DNA of 64,000 nucleotides from positions 10,602,001-10,666,000 of the forward strand of contig NC_065876.1 of the NCBI RefSeq assembly GCF_933775445.1, written 5' to 3'. Below, piece by piece: positions 47,046 through 57,797 of this stretch. Both the position numbers and the translations under genes were made by a program. Every line of letters starts with the position of its first letter. The stretch's first letter is position 1. This DNA is from Argentina anserina (taxonomy: Eukaryota; Streptophyta; Magnoliopsida; Rosales; Rosaceae). The notes under the pieces were generated by a model that searched no databases, was not told where the DNA came from, and was given only the letters and a program-made list of their open reading frames with translations.

Positions 47046-48310
47046 CATGGATTTTGTAATCCAAAGAATAAAAATCCGGTGGTCTTCCTCTTCCACTCTT
47101 TCACTTCAGTGGCCAATCCTCTACAGTACATCTTGAAAGCTTTGCAATTCCATAACAATATCTTAAGAGAATCCGGAGTCCCTAAATTCGGCTGATCACT
47201 GTAATGGTCTACCTTAATATTGTTATATCCGTACATTAGTGTTCATAAGACTTTATCTGTCATGTTGGAACATGTATGGGGAGCACTGCAAGATCTGTAG
47301 GACATTTCACATTTCACTGTGCCAAACCATTGCCAGTACCAAACCCCCAATCTGCAGATGGTTTGCAAACATGCATTTGCACTTGATGATGGTCTGCATC
47401 AGTTCCTTCAGAATGGACTGCAAGCAACGCACAAAAGATGGATGGGTGAACAAAATGATGATCAAACACTGCATTATTAGACGGATAGAGCGATTCATTT
47501 CATTATTTAGTTTTCATTTAACAAGTTAGGCTAGCGTGAACTTACCAAAGCAGACTTAAACAACCAATTTCATGTATAATAGGGTTTAGTTATTAGGAAA
47601 TTGCACAATTACGAAAACAATTCAACACCACAAAGTTTTATATATTGTATAGAAGGAAACTTGAACTTCATTTTTTTAGTCTAACTGGACCTCAAGTTTT
47701 TGAAGGCTGTTATCTTTTGCAGTTGTATCATCTTCAGATAACTATTGGCCAAAACATAAAGCTTCTCCCCAAACGCACCAAGCTGAACAAATGGTTTTCT
47801 TCTGAAATTGTTCAACGACTTTTCGGTTACCAGTTTCTCTACTTGATTTAGGATGATAAACTGACACAGGGCATGAAAAGTAAATTAAAATATCTCATTC
47901 TATCACTGCATAGATGATAGATCATACTGCAACAAGTATGATGGTCTATCTCAGAGGAGGAATTATACACATGAGTTTTCCCTTAGATTATCATCTATCA
48001 AAAATCAATCAATTAAGAGACAGGAGTAAGAAAAACCTGGTCAAAATATACAGTCCACTTATAATCCAAGCAAAAACAAGCAAAGTCAATATCAGGATTT
48101 CAAAACAAGAATGAAAGGAGAGCATACAGTACCTTGTCAACAATGAACTAATGACAGCATGACGAAATTCAAACTGGACAAGAGTTGAACCACTCTCTGA
48201 TAGATGTCGTGACAATGCCAGAGATGAGCATGCAACAGATTGCTAAGCACCTACCTCCAGGGTGAAATCTTCCCAACACTTTGAGAACTCCTTTCTGCTG
48301 TATCTACATA
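47046..48310 (-). pseudogene. Remains of an unidentified multi-exon gene
   Basis: Four minus-strand stretches read like real exons. 48,230-48,115 gives SVACSSLALSRHLSESG followed by STLVQFEFRHAVISSLLTR, with a donor GTACTG. 47,850-47,680 gives VEKLVTEKSLNNFRRKPFV and LGAFGEKLYVLANSYLKM. 47,400-47,300 gives DADHHQVQMHVCKPSADWG. 47,320-47,046 gives CEMSYRSCSAPHTCSNMTD and, after an in-frame TGA, DSLKILLWNCKAFKMYC and GLATEVKEWKRKTTG. In-frame stops (TGA near 47,245; TAG near 48,238) and a frame change after NGLAQ suggest a decayed gene. Some stops could be introns that I misplaced. I do not recognise the family. Confidence 0.4.
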
Positions 48311-48404
48311 ATGAATCCCAAAACAAAATGAGGAAAAACTAAAAGTTCTTGCCATTCCCAAAATATCGAGGGTAGAAAAAAGATATTGAAACATATAGGC
48401 GGGT

Positions 48405-48750
48405 TATGGAGCGAACGTCCGTAACCCGCCGTAAAAATGTGATTTGGCGATTCCAGCGACGGCGAGGCCCAACGGCACAGCCGCACTCTCCATCTCCTGG
48501 CGCTCCTGTCTGTGCCAGTCGAAGCTCCATCGGCAACCCACAATGGCCGGAATTGGCAAAATCAATTTTCTTGATTTATTCCGGCGACTTTCTGACTCTG
48601 GCCACCGTTGGAGCTCCGGCCGGCACAGACATGATCAACTCGCCGTGGTGAGTCTCCTTGTGCCCCTCTGCTGTGCCTCGCCATTGCCGGAATCGGGACG
48701 TCCGTACTTGCAGACGTCCGCTCTCGATCGTCTATATTTATATATACATT
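48405..48750. mobile_element. Foldback element, GGACGTCCG family, unit I
   Basis: The left arm carries AACGTCCGTAACC, 'GCGATTCCAGCGACGGCGAGG' and CTGTCTGTGCC. The right arm carries the inverted set: GGCACAGACATG, 'CCTCGCCATTGCCGGAATC' and GGACGTCCGTACTTG. The centre is near 48,565. Identity of the arms is moderate, so this unit is older or was built from diverged halves. Confidence 0.75.
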
Positions 48751-48754
48751 GAGC

Positions 48755-49112
48755 GGATCAGGAACGGACGTCTGCACATGCAGATGTCCCGATTCTGGCG
48801 ACGGCGAGGCGCATCGGTGTGGAGGACCAGCACAGGCGGACTCAGCACGGTGGGGCGATCCGGTCTGTGTCAGCAGGAGCTCCATCAGCTGCTGGAATCA
48901 CAAAGTCACCAGAATAAACCCATAATTTGTTTTTTTGCCGATTCCAACTGCCGTGTATATTTGATGGAGCTCCGGCCGACACAGACGGGAGGTGGGTAGT
49001 GCGTTTGTGCCGGTCTGGCGCGCTATTGCGGCATGCGGTCGTCGAAATCAAGACGTCTGCACTTTAACGGCGGGTTACGGACGTCCGTTCTTGATCAGGC
49101 CTATATATATAA
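48755..49112. mobile_element. Foldback element, GGACGTCCG family, unit II
   Basis: It opens GAGCGGATCAGGAACGGACG and closes CGGACGTCCGTTCTTGATC, inverted relative to each other. GGCGACGGCGAGG and GGAGCTCCATCA/TGATGGAGCTCCGG lie in mirrored positions. Short TATATA stretches separate it from units I and III. Confidence 0.75.
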
Positions 49113-49114
49113 GG

Positions 49115-49429
49115 CGTTTCAAGTACGGACGTTCCGTTTCCGGCAATGATGGGCCACAACGGCGGGGCGCACCAACACAGCCGCACTACTCACATTCCAG
49201 CGATCCCTTCTGGGCTTTCCGGAGATCCATCGGCAACCCACGGCGGCTAAAATCACGAAATCTACCCAGAAAACTTGATTTTGTAGATTTCGGCTGCCGT
49301 AAGTCATCGATGGAGCTCCGGCTGGTACAAACGGGATCGCTGGAAGGTGGGTAGTGCGGTTGTGTTGGTCCGCCCCGTTGTTACGGCCTGCCATAGCCGA
49401 AATCAGAACGTCCGCACCTGATCACCGTG

Positions 49430-49430
<1 letters not shown>
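49115..49430. mobile_element. Foldback element, GGACGTCCG family, unit III
   Basis: Inverted arms with AACACAGCCGCACTACTCAC on the left and 'GTGGGTAGTGCGGTTGTG' on the right, and GAGATCCATCGGCAACCC against ATCGATGGAGCTCC around a centre near 49,275. A (TA)n tract (49,431-49,462) follows directly. Confidence 0.78.
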
Positions 49431-49466
<36 letters not shown>

Positions 49467-49469
49467 TTT

Positions 49470-49868
49470 TTTCAGTTAAGGAGGTCCTGCACCAATGGTT
49501 TTGGTGCGGATTTCTAATTTTCACCACTTTTCGATCGAATTTTCTCATCTTCACCGTCTAGTATCTAGATAATATTGTGTAGATAATCTTTGCAAAATTT
49601 CAGCCAATTTGGTGATCGTCAAGACCCTCAAAATTGAAAAAAAAATAGTCGAACTAAATTCTGTTAAATATGAACCGTTCATATTTTTAACAGAAAAACG
49701 CAATTTTGGGCCTTAACGATTACCAAATTGCTGAAATCTTGCAAAGATGATCTACACAATATTATCTAGGTACTAGACGGAAAAATGAGAAAATTCAATC
49801 GAAAAGTGGTGAAAAAATGAAAATCCGCACCAAAATATTGGTGTGGACCTCCGCAGCCAAGAAGGGCT
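49470..49868. mobile_element. Foldback element, TTTTGGTGCGGA family
   Basis: A nearly perfect hairpin of about 390 bp: 'GGTTTTGGTGCGGATTTC', 'CACCACTTTTCGATCGAATT' and 'AGATAATATTGTGTAGAT' on the left are mirrored by ATCTACACAATATTATCT, AATTCAATCGAAAAGTGGTG and GAAAATCCGCACCAAAA on the right. (TA)n tracts lie on both sides. Confidence 0.88.
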
Positions 49869-49887
49869 ATATATATATATATATATA

Positions 49888-50257
49888 CAGTCCCTATCCA
49901 GAGTGAAGTTCCAATTTTGGCACACTTTTCGGTCAAATGTTTTCACCATAAGCGATTCAATATTTAGATATGTTATTCAAGATCATCTCTACAAAATTTC
50001 ATCTAATTCGGACATTGTTAAGGTATTGAAATTAGATTAAATCAATGAATGAATTAAAACTGTTCAACGTGAACCGTTTGTGTAAATCTCAATTTTGAAA
50101 GCTCAAACCATTATCAAATTGAATGAAACTTTGTATGGATGATCTTGAATAACATACCTAAATATTGAATCGCTTATGTTGAAAAAATTTGACCGAAAAG
50201 TGTGCCAAAATTGGAACTTCACTATGTAATTTCAGAGTGAAGCTTCACTCTGGATAG

Positions 50258-50260
<3 letters not shown>
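49888..50260. mobile_element. Foldback element, CCAGAGTGAAG family, copy 2
   Basis: It begins CCCTATCCAGAGTGAAG and ends 'CTTCACTCTGGATAGG'; the arms are inverted over most of their length ('CAAGATCATCTCTACAAAAT' against 'TGGATGATCTTGAATAAC'). It matches copy 1 at 46.4 kb in order and content. (TA)n flanks both ends (to 49,887 and from 50,262). Confidence 0.88.
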
Positions 50261-50298
<38 letters not shown>

Positions 50299-50654
50299 CT
50301 CTTACAGAGATGTAGGTATAACTTCATAAAATGAAAGCAGTCCATTGGTCTACAATCTAAATGCACCACTGGTACAGTCACTACAGTGATCCTAAGACTA
50401 TGATTACCCTAGCAGAATATCTATCTGGCTAAAATATTTCCCAGGTAATAAAGAAGGAATATGTCCTGGCATGGGAAAGTATAAAGATTGTTACAATTAC
50501 AAGGATTGAATTTTATTATATGAGTACAAATTATCAGGAACAAGAAACAATCCCATGCATTCTGAACAGAAACAAGAGAATACTGGGAAAATTAAATTAA
50601 TAATCAAGGTGGGGAAACAGCTTCTAATTCTAATGCAGAAAGATTTTTAATGTC

Positions 50655-53024
50655 TCAGTTAAAGTCCTTCAATCTTTTCTTAAGCATGTCCATTGATTTC
50701 TTACGAGCACTTTGCTTGGTATTCCTGTTCGAAAGGCTTCCGAAAATCCCATCAGCAGAATCCTTGAATTTCTCACAGATACTGGCCACCTTTTTATAAT
50801 CCAAAGTACTGTAGTTTTTCTGCCTTATCACAGGATTCATGAAATTCTCTGGCTGACTGCTTGACAAAAGGTTTATCAATTGTCTTGCCTCTATCAAGCA
50901 ACCTCTAAAACTTCCGTCTTTGTAAATTTCGCTCAAGCCAGTACTGTGAAACCTGTCATCTGCAAAATTCTCCAATTCATTCAGGTCATTGTTGATACCC
51001 ATGACTGCATTTGCATTGAACCTCTTTATGCTATCATTTAGAAAAGCTGATACTATAGAGTTGGAGATGTGATCAAGAGCCCCACTCCCAACCTTGTACA
51101 GAGCATCCAGAGGTAATATTTGTTGGGCAGTGGACAGAAGAGTATCGAGGTAAATAACAACTTCATTTATGTACTCATTTGTGCCCTGTATTGGTTCCTC
51201 TGAAGTCCAATTAATATTTTCTGTAAGATGCATGAACTCATCCAACTTGGCATTCACCAAATTCAGCAAAGCAAGATAAGCTTCATCCCTAGCCGTCTTT
51301 AGAACTACCTTGGCAGTCAAACCAGCTTGAGGCCTTTCAACAGAACGACTTGGAATCCCACATAGTTGGGCTGCATGTCGAAGGAAAAAGTCACAAGCTC
51401 TTTCAAGTACAGATATGTTTGCAGCAATCTGCATGGCCTGAGAGACACCAATGCTGCCACCTTGAATAGTATTAAGTATCACCTCATTTAACACATCTAT
51501 CAAGAATTTATCCACATATTTCTTCACAACATCGTAGACATTACTATGTGTCCCATAAGTCAAGTAATCAACAGACCCTTTGATGAATGATCTGACAATT
51601 CGGCATACATCAGGTACTGTGGAGGAGAATGGTGCAATGAATGGAAAAGCTGGTGTAATATCTGTTGTCTGGAGATTGAAGGACAATACATTATTTTCAT
51701 AGTCAATTTCCTTCTTCAAGACCATCTGCTCATAGGTATCATTCGCAATAACACTAGCAATTTGTTGACGACACTCTTCTGAAAGAAGCTCGTGGTATTT
51801 GTCTCGGCTCTTGTTAAGTGTCTCAAGAAGAGGTCCCACTTCATACCCATATTGCCTAAGAGTACAGCCGAGCAGGGTCACATAATCCTTCACCAAGAGA
51901 AGATGGGTTGCAGAATTCATTTGGGAGAATTGAACTTCTAACAGAGATTTCAATTTTGCTACAGCTGTTTCCCACATTGTTTCAACTTGTTCGGCTAAAA
52001 GTAGGCCTCCAGCAGTCCTCAGGACCCGATCCTCCACTATGAAGTATCCTGCAATTTGAGCCAGAAATGTTTGATAGGATTCAATAAAGGGCTGTGTCGA
52101 AGAGATCTGTAAGTCTGAATTAAGCTGCAACAATCGATTTCGATAGTAATACTCCCAAAACTGCTCTTGGATTCCTAAGCAACTTTGGATGTGATAAGCC
52201 CTATATAGAGGGGTTAGGTCCACCTTTAACACAGATTCTTCCTCAATCTCTTCAACATCCAAAGTATACGCAAAATCTCCCAACCCCGGAAGGTTCTGTT
52301 CCTCAGCTTTCCTTTGCCGATCCAGCATTTCCTCATCTCTCTGGCGCGCAGAAGCAGCATGGCCTATTGCTGTTTGTCCAATATCCTTTGCAGAACTTCT
52401 TATCTGAACCAGCCATTCATTGAATTGACTAGTTACTTTCTTCTCAATGTGCAATTTAATCAATGGAATCCGCTTCTCTATGACCATTCTCAGTGTCCTG
52501 ACAGGAACATTCTTCATGTAACTTTTCTCAATCATATCTAAGGTTTTCAATGCTGGGTAAAACTGGCCATCGGACAAGTGCTTGTTAAATTTGACGCAGA
52601 GCTCCAGCAGATGCACACAATTCTTAGACATTTTGATAGCTTCAGCCAAATTCTTTTTACTTGAATAAGACTCGAGAAGCTCCTCAAGTTTAACCAACAA
52701 TGTACTCCCAACCTCTTGCAACTTAAAATTATCACTGGAGAGCTCGCCTTTCAACTCTTCAGCATCAACCAAAACCCCACGTAGCTCGTCAACTGCAAGA
52801 ATGAACTCCTCGTAATGAGTTTTACAGAGGTCCTCAATCTCGACTTCCTTCTTTCTCACCACATGCTTAAGCTGCTGAAGGAGTGATTCCGGCCTCCCCA
52901 TCTCAAATGCATGCCGGACAATAGGACCCAGGTCATCTCCATTCCCAATCAATGTAGCCAGAACCAAGTCCTCCGCGGCATCCCCATTCTCTACAGAAAC
53001 TCTTCTCTTGGATTTTGATTCCAT
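50655..53024 (-). CDS. SEC15B: Exocyst complex subunit SEC15B
   Basis: SEC15 is a subunit of the eight-protein exocyst that tethers secretory vesicles to the plasma membrane, linking Rab-type GTPases on the vesicle to the complex; in plants it serves polarised growth, seed coat and cell-plate secretion. The 789-residue single-exon frame runs from a clean ATG at 53,024 and matches the usual plant SEC15 length. N-terminal helices carry '[25 protein letters not shown]'-type coiled coil (seen in part), then '[20 protein letters not shown]'. The C-terminal Sec15 helical bundle (about 450-770) includes '[20 protein letters not shown]' and '[18 protein letters not shown]'. An intronless CDS is typical of the SEC15B branch. 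A leader intron is likely. SEC15A is the only serious alternative. Confidence 0.95.
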   Translation of the reverse strand: MESKSKRRVSVENGDAAEDLVLATLIGNGDDLGPIVRHAFEMGRPESLLQQLKHVVRKKEVEIEDLCKTHYEEFILAVDELRGVLVDAEELKGELSSDNFKLQEVGSTLLVKLEELLESYSSKKNLAEAIKMSKNCVHLLELCVKFNKHLSDGQFYPALKTLDMIEKSYMKNVPVRTLRMVIEKRIPLIKLHIEKKVTSQFNEWLVQIRSSAKDIGQTAIGHAASARQRDEEMLDRQRKAEEQNLPGLGDFAYTLDVEEIEEESVLKVDLTPLYRAYHIQSCLGIQEQFWEYYYRNRLLQLNSDLQISSTQPFIESYQTFLAQIAGYFIVEDRVLRTAGGLLLAEQVETMWETAVAKLKSLLEVQFSQMNSATHLLLVKDYVTLLGCTLRQYGYEVGPLLETLNKSRDKYHELLSEECRQQIASVIANDTYEQMVLKKEIDYENNVLSFNLQTTDITPAFPFIAPFSSTVPDVCRIVRSFIKGSVDYLTYGTHSNVYDVVKKYVDKFLIDVLNEVILNTIQGGSIGVSQAMQIAANISVLERACDFFLRHAAQLCGIPSRSVERPQAGLTAKVVLKTARDEAYLALLNLVNAKLDEFMHLTENINWTSEEPIQGTNEYINEVVIYLDTLLSTAQQILPLDALYKVGSGALDHISNSIVSAFLNDSIKRFNANAVMGINNDLNELENFADDRFHSTGLSEIYKDGSFRGCLIEARQLINLLSSSQPENFMNPVIRQKNYSTLDYKKVASICEKFKDSADGIFGSLSNRNTKQSARKKSMDMLKKRLKDFN

Positions 53025-53026
53025 TT

Positions 53027-53416
53027 CTCAAGTAAACCCTTTCAAATCAAAACCATACCAAAAGAAACAGTAAATAAAAATTACAACTTGAGCAAACAAC
53101 ACATACTTTATCTCACTCATACTAATCAGGCAATGATCCCAAACATGGTATCAAACAGTGACATTAACTCATTCTGTTTAGAGATTGCTCATACTTAAAA
53201 TGATTAAACTTTCACCGAGGAAAACACAGCCAAAAACCGAAATATATTGAACATATAAGGCATGTCAAAATAAAATCTTTAACAGAGCCCCAAATTTGAA
53301 CTGTAAAATCCACACGCAAGAGCTTCCTAAAGTAGCAATCCTTCTCCAATATCCCAGTCATAAATAGCAACCCAACACAGAGAGAGAAAGAGAGGGATCA
53401 AAACTAGAAAGCTTAC
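53027..53416 (-). other. Probable 5'-leader intron of SEC15B
   Basis: On the minus strand a good donor CAACTG|GTAAGC lies at 53,417/53,416, and a usable acceptor (TTACTTGAG) ends two bases before the ATG. The intervening 390 bp is AT-rich and lacks coding signal. Leader introns are common in plant housekeeping genes; transcript data are needed to confirm it. Confidence 0.5.
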
Positions 53417-53419
53417 CAG

Positions 53420-54478
53420 TTGAAATGGCTGTAGGATTTGGTTGAACACAAGGGCTTGAATCCACTGGCCGAATCAGTAAGACACCAAACCCTAAAAAAA
53501 GTTGAATATTTTTAACCCATATGGGGTTTCCCACCTCTGAAAATCCCTAATTTTGGTGAATTTGCTTTATTTTGAAGCTAGGGCAGTCGTTTTTGGGCGA
53601 GTGTGAGCCTTTTACAGATGCTCTCTGATGCCTCCACGTGGCGTAGAGAGATGAAAAACATTCCTATTCTTTTTCTTCCTTTTTAAAGGAAAATATCTTG
53701 GATTAATTATGTAGAGTACATTGGTTTAATCGCTTATAGTGATTAGTGACCACCCAACAAGGCAAACGTTTGCATGCATCGGCAGACCGAATTGTATTGG
53801 TTTCTCAGACTGCTCTTCTCCTAGTATATTCATGTTTTAGCTGGAAGTATGGAACTCATCTAGTTCAGTTTTAATTAGTTCGGCTTTCAAACATTAGTAC
53901 ATAATGGGATTTTAACAGAGAAGAATGATTCTTTAAATCTGATAACTTTGCGGTTAATATACAACAATGGTTGCCTAGGAATGTATGCATAGCACCAGGT
54001 TCATATAAAGTGTGAAAAAATATGTTGTAAATATGCAGTCAGCCTTGAAATGGAGGCATTACCACCAAAGCCTAACACACTAAATAATCGCTACAGAACC
54101 ATCGATGTCATCATGTCGAAATAGGTGGCAGAAGTTATTGACTTGAACTGAAGTTTGAACTGGGCATCCATGGATATGATGGGAATCACCCATTTTGTTT
54201 GCAGAGCATCAGATAACCTTAACAAACCTGCAACCCTCTCCAACTTCCACTCCCCTACACAGATCGCTTCCTTTCTGGCATCATGTGAAGATTCGCGACA
54301 CCAAGTCTGCTGGTGCCATCAAGTCATGCACAGGAAGAGCCCAGATTGTTTTAAACTTTTATTGGCATGATAGTAACTGTTTCATCACTTTCACACGTGC
54401 CCAAAATTTTCACAAGTCAGCAGCTTTGTTGAACTAGAAATTATCGTGTCAAAAGACATTCATCAATGTCACCAGAGA
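53420..54478. other. SEC15B promoter and 3' flank of the next gene
   Basis: The left part should be the SEC15B leader and promoter; the right part is the 3' untranslated region of the O-fucosyltransferase-family gene. Open frames at 54,155-54,437 (+) have no known motif and are probably chance. Confidence 0.45.
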
Positions 54479-56434
54479 TTAGTCAAAACATGCACGAAAC
54501 TTTCTCATTAGCTCTATACTCCCTGCAATAGTGGATCCTGCAGTCCCAACAAATCCAAGAGAAGCACAACTGCAAACAGTTTGCTCTATGTAGAGAAGAA
54601 CATCGGGCATTACTGCAGACGGACAACTTTTCTTAATCTGATCAGTTCCATCATTAACATTTGCAAAATTATTGAACTTCATACCATGACCTGTATCAAC
54701 AATTCTTTTAGCCGTTTCTATCACCAACTCATCACTTTCTTTCAGGATAAACAGTTTAAACTGATTTGAATCTCTAGCCAAATCCCCCAAGTAATTTCCG
54801 GTCCAATTACTTTCAGGAAGATCAGTCATCACAAAAATATGAATGGGAAGATTGCTCTGCATCAAAGTCTCCACCTTTTGTTTTAGCCCTTCAAAAGTAG
54901 TCTTCCAGTGATTCTTGAACTGCCCATCTAATAATCTAAGCTGTGCACATAGGAAAGGAGCCTTTATGGTATCCAAAGCAAATTTCTTTCCTGCACTCAA
55001 TATCGCAGGGGTAAATGGAAGAAATTCAATCTCCTCCATTAGAGTACCTATCCTTAGATCTCTTGGAGATTCATGGATATCAATGAGTAGCTCCGAACCT
55101 TTGTATGGAGCAGTGAAAAGGCTTCCAAATGCCAGCACAGAAGCGGATTCAGCTTTGGAACCAGGTCCAAAAGTCTTATATACATCTCGTCGCTTCCTAA
55201 CATATGGAATTTTCTTTTTCTTCAGTTTCTCATCAGGTTGAAAAGAATCTAATGCCCCATCCTCTTTGCCATTTTGGTATGTCCACACAGTGGTTCTGCA
55301 GTCTTCACTAACAGCATGTACACACTTGGCATTACCTTTCACCCCAGTTAGTACAGATCCACATTCCTTTAGTTTATCCAGCAAATAAGGCTGTGCATCA
55401 AACTCAGTGTGGCAAGCAAAATCTAACTTCACATTGCACCACAAGGACATAAAAACCCTGAAATCTATAACTCGAACTAATGGAGAAGAAACTAGGGATG
55501 ATATATCAACAATGTCAGCCATGGATACATACCTGCAACAAAAGATGAATAAAGTTGAAACCAAGCAACTAAATAAATCTTCTATGACTATATACGAACA
55601 TGACAGGTTTTTCTTAATTGGCAAATAAACTGCACAAACTTTTGGGTTCTCAACAAGCTTACTCAACAGAGCTTGATAAGACTATTTGGCCTATCTCATT
55701 TCTTCAGAAATGTAAAGACGACGAGCTAAAAGCACCAAACTTTACATTCCCTAATGCTTATCCTACATTGTTTCTATCAAGCAATGCCCAGCTTCAACTT
55801 TACATGTATCACCAAAGAAACTACGACACACCCAATTCATCATAAACTCACCTAGCAAAAACTCCAACAATACTAACCAAACACTGCATCCAACAGAGCC
55901 CCCAAATCGGTGGCATTGCCTTAAAAACTAATCCAAACATCCAAACCCACATTCCAATTCCAACCACATTAACCAATAGAAAAGCAAACAAGACTAATAA
56001 AAACCCACATACCTCCCACTCCTAATGAGCTCAACTACATGATCCCACACCTCACCCCTGATCTCATTCGGACCCGTAACCCGAAACTTGGGGCAACTCC
56101 CGAGCGCCACCGCGTGGTGATTCAGCACCGGCGGCACGACCAGGGTCCGGTTCAAGATTCCGGCCAACAAGATCCCATTTTTAAACTCCATGAGCTGGTT
56201 GTTGAATCCGCTGTGGGGCGCGTACCAGAGGAACCTGTCTCCATTGAGAGAGGGGCAGTTTGGGGAGTTGGGAAGTTGGGTTTTGAGGAGGGAAGAGAGG
56301 CTGAGGGAGAAGAAGTAGAGGAGGAAGAGGAGGGAGAAGATGAGGGTGAGGTAGAGGAGTGGGGATGTTTTGGTGGGGTATTTTTTGGGGTGGAATGATC
56401 TGAGGGAGGTGGGTTTGGAGGTTAAGAGCTTCAT
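54479..56434 (-). CDS. O-fucosyltransferase-family protein (type II Golgi membrane protein)
   Basis: Two exons: 56,434-56,013 and 55,532-54,479, joined at AG|GTATGT and TTGCAG|GTATG, total 1,476 bp, 491 residues. Residues about 24-50 form one hydrophobic anchor (LLYLTLIFSLLFLLYFFSL) after a basic cytoplasmic tail, giving type II topology expected for Golgi glycosyltransferases. The luminal part has 'WYAPHSGFNNQLMEFKNGIL', 'NRTLVVPPVLNHHAVALGSC', 'VWTYQNGKEDGALDSFQPDE' and near the C-terminus 'GFVGTAGSTIAGSIELMRKF'. These match the plant O-FucT (PF10250/GT106-type) group, closest in memory to the Arabidopsis OFT30-type protein. The donor and acceptor substrates of this branch are not established. 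The frame upstream of exon 2 is intron. Confidence 0.88.
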
Positions 56435-56774
56435 TGCTTTCTGGGTTTTTGAACTTGGGGAGAAAGTTTGGAGCTTTATGAATGTTTGTGATGAGGAAAC
56501 TGGATCTCTGGGTAACTGGGTTGAACCAAAACTGATGACGGGTTACCGGGTCCGGGTCCGGGTCGTTTTAGTTTGGAGCTTGATCGATCAAAGAAGAAAA
56601 GTTGTGTTGGAAAAGTGACAAGCTAGTGAGGAAGCCTGATCAACAAACAAGCATGGTGTTCTGGTAAACCATAGTAACGTATCAAATGATTCAAACTTGA
56701 ATGATTTGATTTCTTCTTTGGTTGCGGAAACTAGAGGTGGTGGTAAATTTACTTCGGGTTTCAAGTGAGAGCGA

Positions 56775-57150
56775 GCGAGCAAATAGAGATAGATAGTTTG
56801 GAAACTCAACTGTTTTAGAAGAATTGACATTTGTGTAAATAGAGATGGATGGTTTGGAAACTCAACTGTTTTAGAAGGATTGACATTGATGTAGTGGTTT
56901 ATTGTGTGCTGATATATACGGTGTAATTACTAATTGTCACGTTTTAGTTTGTTCTTTAAATCACATAATTAACAGAAGGATTGAGATTGATGTAAATAGA
57001 GATGGATGGTTTGGAAACTCAACTATTTTAGAAGGATTGAGATTGATGTAGTGGTTTATTGCGTGTTGAAATATATGATGATACAAATTAGTAATTGTCA
57101 CGTTTTAGTTTGTTCTTTAAATCACATATAATTAACAGAACTGGAGTGAT
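56775..57150. repeat. 158-bp tandem repeat upstream of the O-FucT-family gene
   Basis: GTAAATAGAGATGGATGGTT starts at 56,834 and 56,992; the two units share 'GAAACTCAACT-TTTTAGAAG' and 'AATTGTCACGTTTTAGTTTG'. A third, partial unit (AATAGAGATAGATAGTTTGG) precedes them. It lies 350-700 bp before the ATG, in the likely promoter. Confidence 0.85.
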
Positions 57151-57797
57151 TCTCAATGATACTTCACAGCAATAACAGCATTTCCATGAGTGGTAAGATA
57201 CAAGAAGTTGGAGAATGACATTGTCGTATTAACCTTTTCTTGTGGCTGTGTTGAGAGGAAGTCTGAAGTATCTTCAAATTCTTTCATTTAGATAATAGAT
57301 TAATAGGTAAGCCTGCAACGAGTATAAAGAAATTGCTAAGTTTTCAATAGTACAGAAGTTTTATTATGAGGCTTTGCTCACAAGTACTCTTTAAGGTTTT
57401 GAACTCGGTAGCCAAAACCCAAAAGTCTCCACTTTCCAGAACTTATTGAGAAAGTATATCCATGGATGAACCAAAAACAGAGATAGTAGACAATAACGTA
57501 TCCATATTACAAGTAAATTACAATTCTACAGGTGAAGAGGTGTTCCTTAACTTTATATTGTCTACATAACTAATACTAGGAGGGGAGTACAAACAGTAGA
57601 GTTGGAGACAACACAAAATGTCAAAGATTTAATTTAATTTGACAAATGATGGTGCAGTCTAAATACTATATAGATTAAAGTTTCAAACGCCCCTTATTTA
57701 AGTGATCCCACAACTCACACCCAAAGCATACTACACATGACTAATCTTGTATTAACAACCATAACCTGTGAAATTCGAAGCCAAGAAGGCTAAACCA
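57150..57797. other. 3' flank of the KUA1-like gene
   Basis: AT-rich, no coding signal. The part next to 57,798 is presumably the 3' untranslated region of the KUA1-like MYB gene. Confidence 0.45.

Noticed and set aside
48304..49394. Many overlapping open frames on both strands
   Set aside because: They are mirror-image products of GC-rich foldback arms (for example the same words on both strands), not genes.
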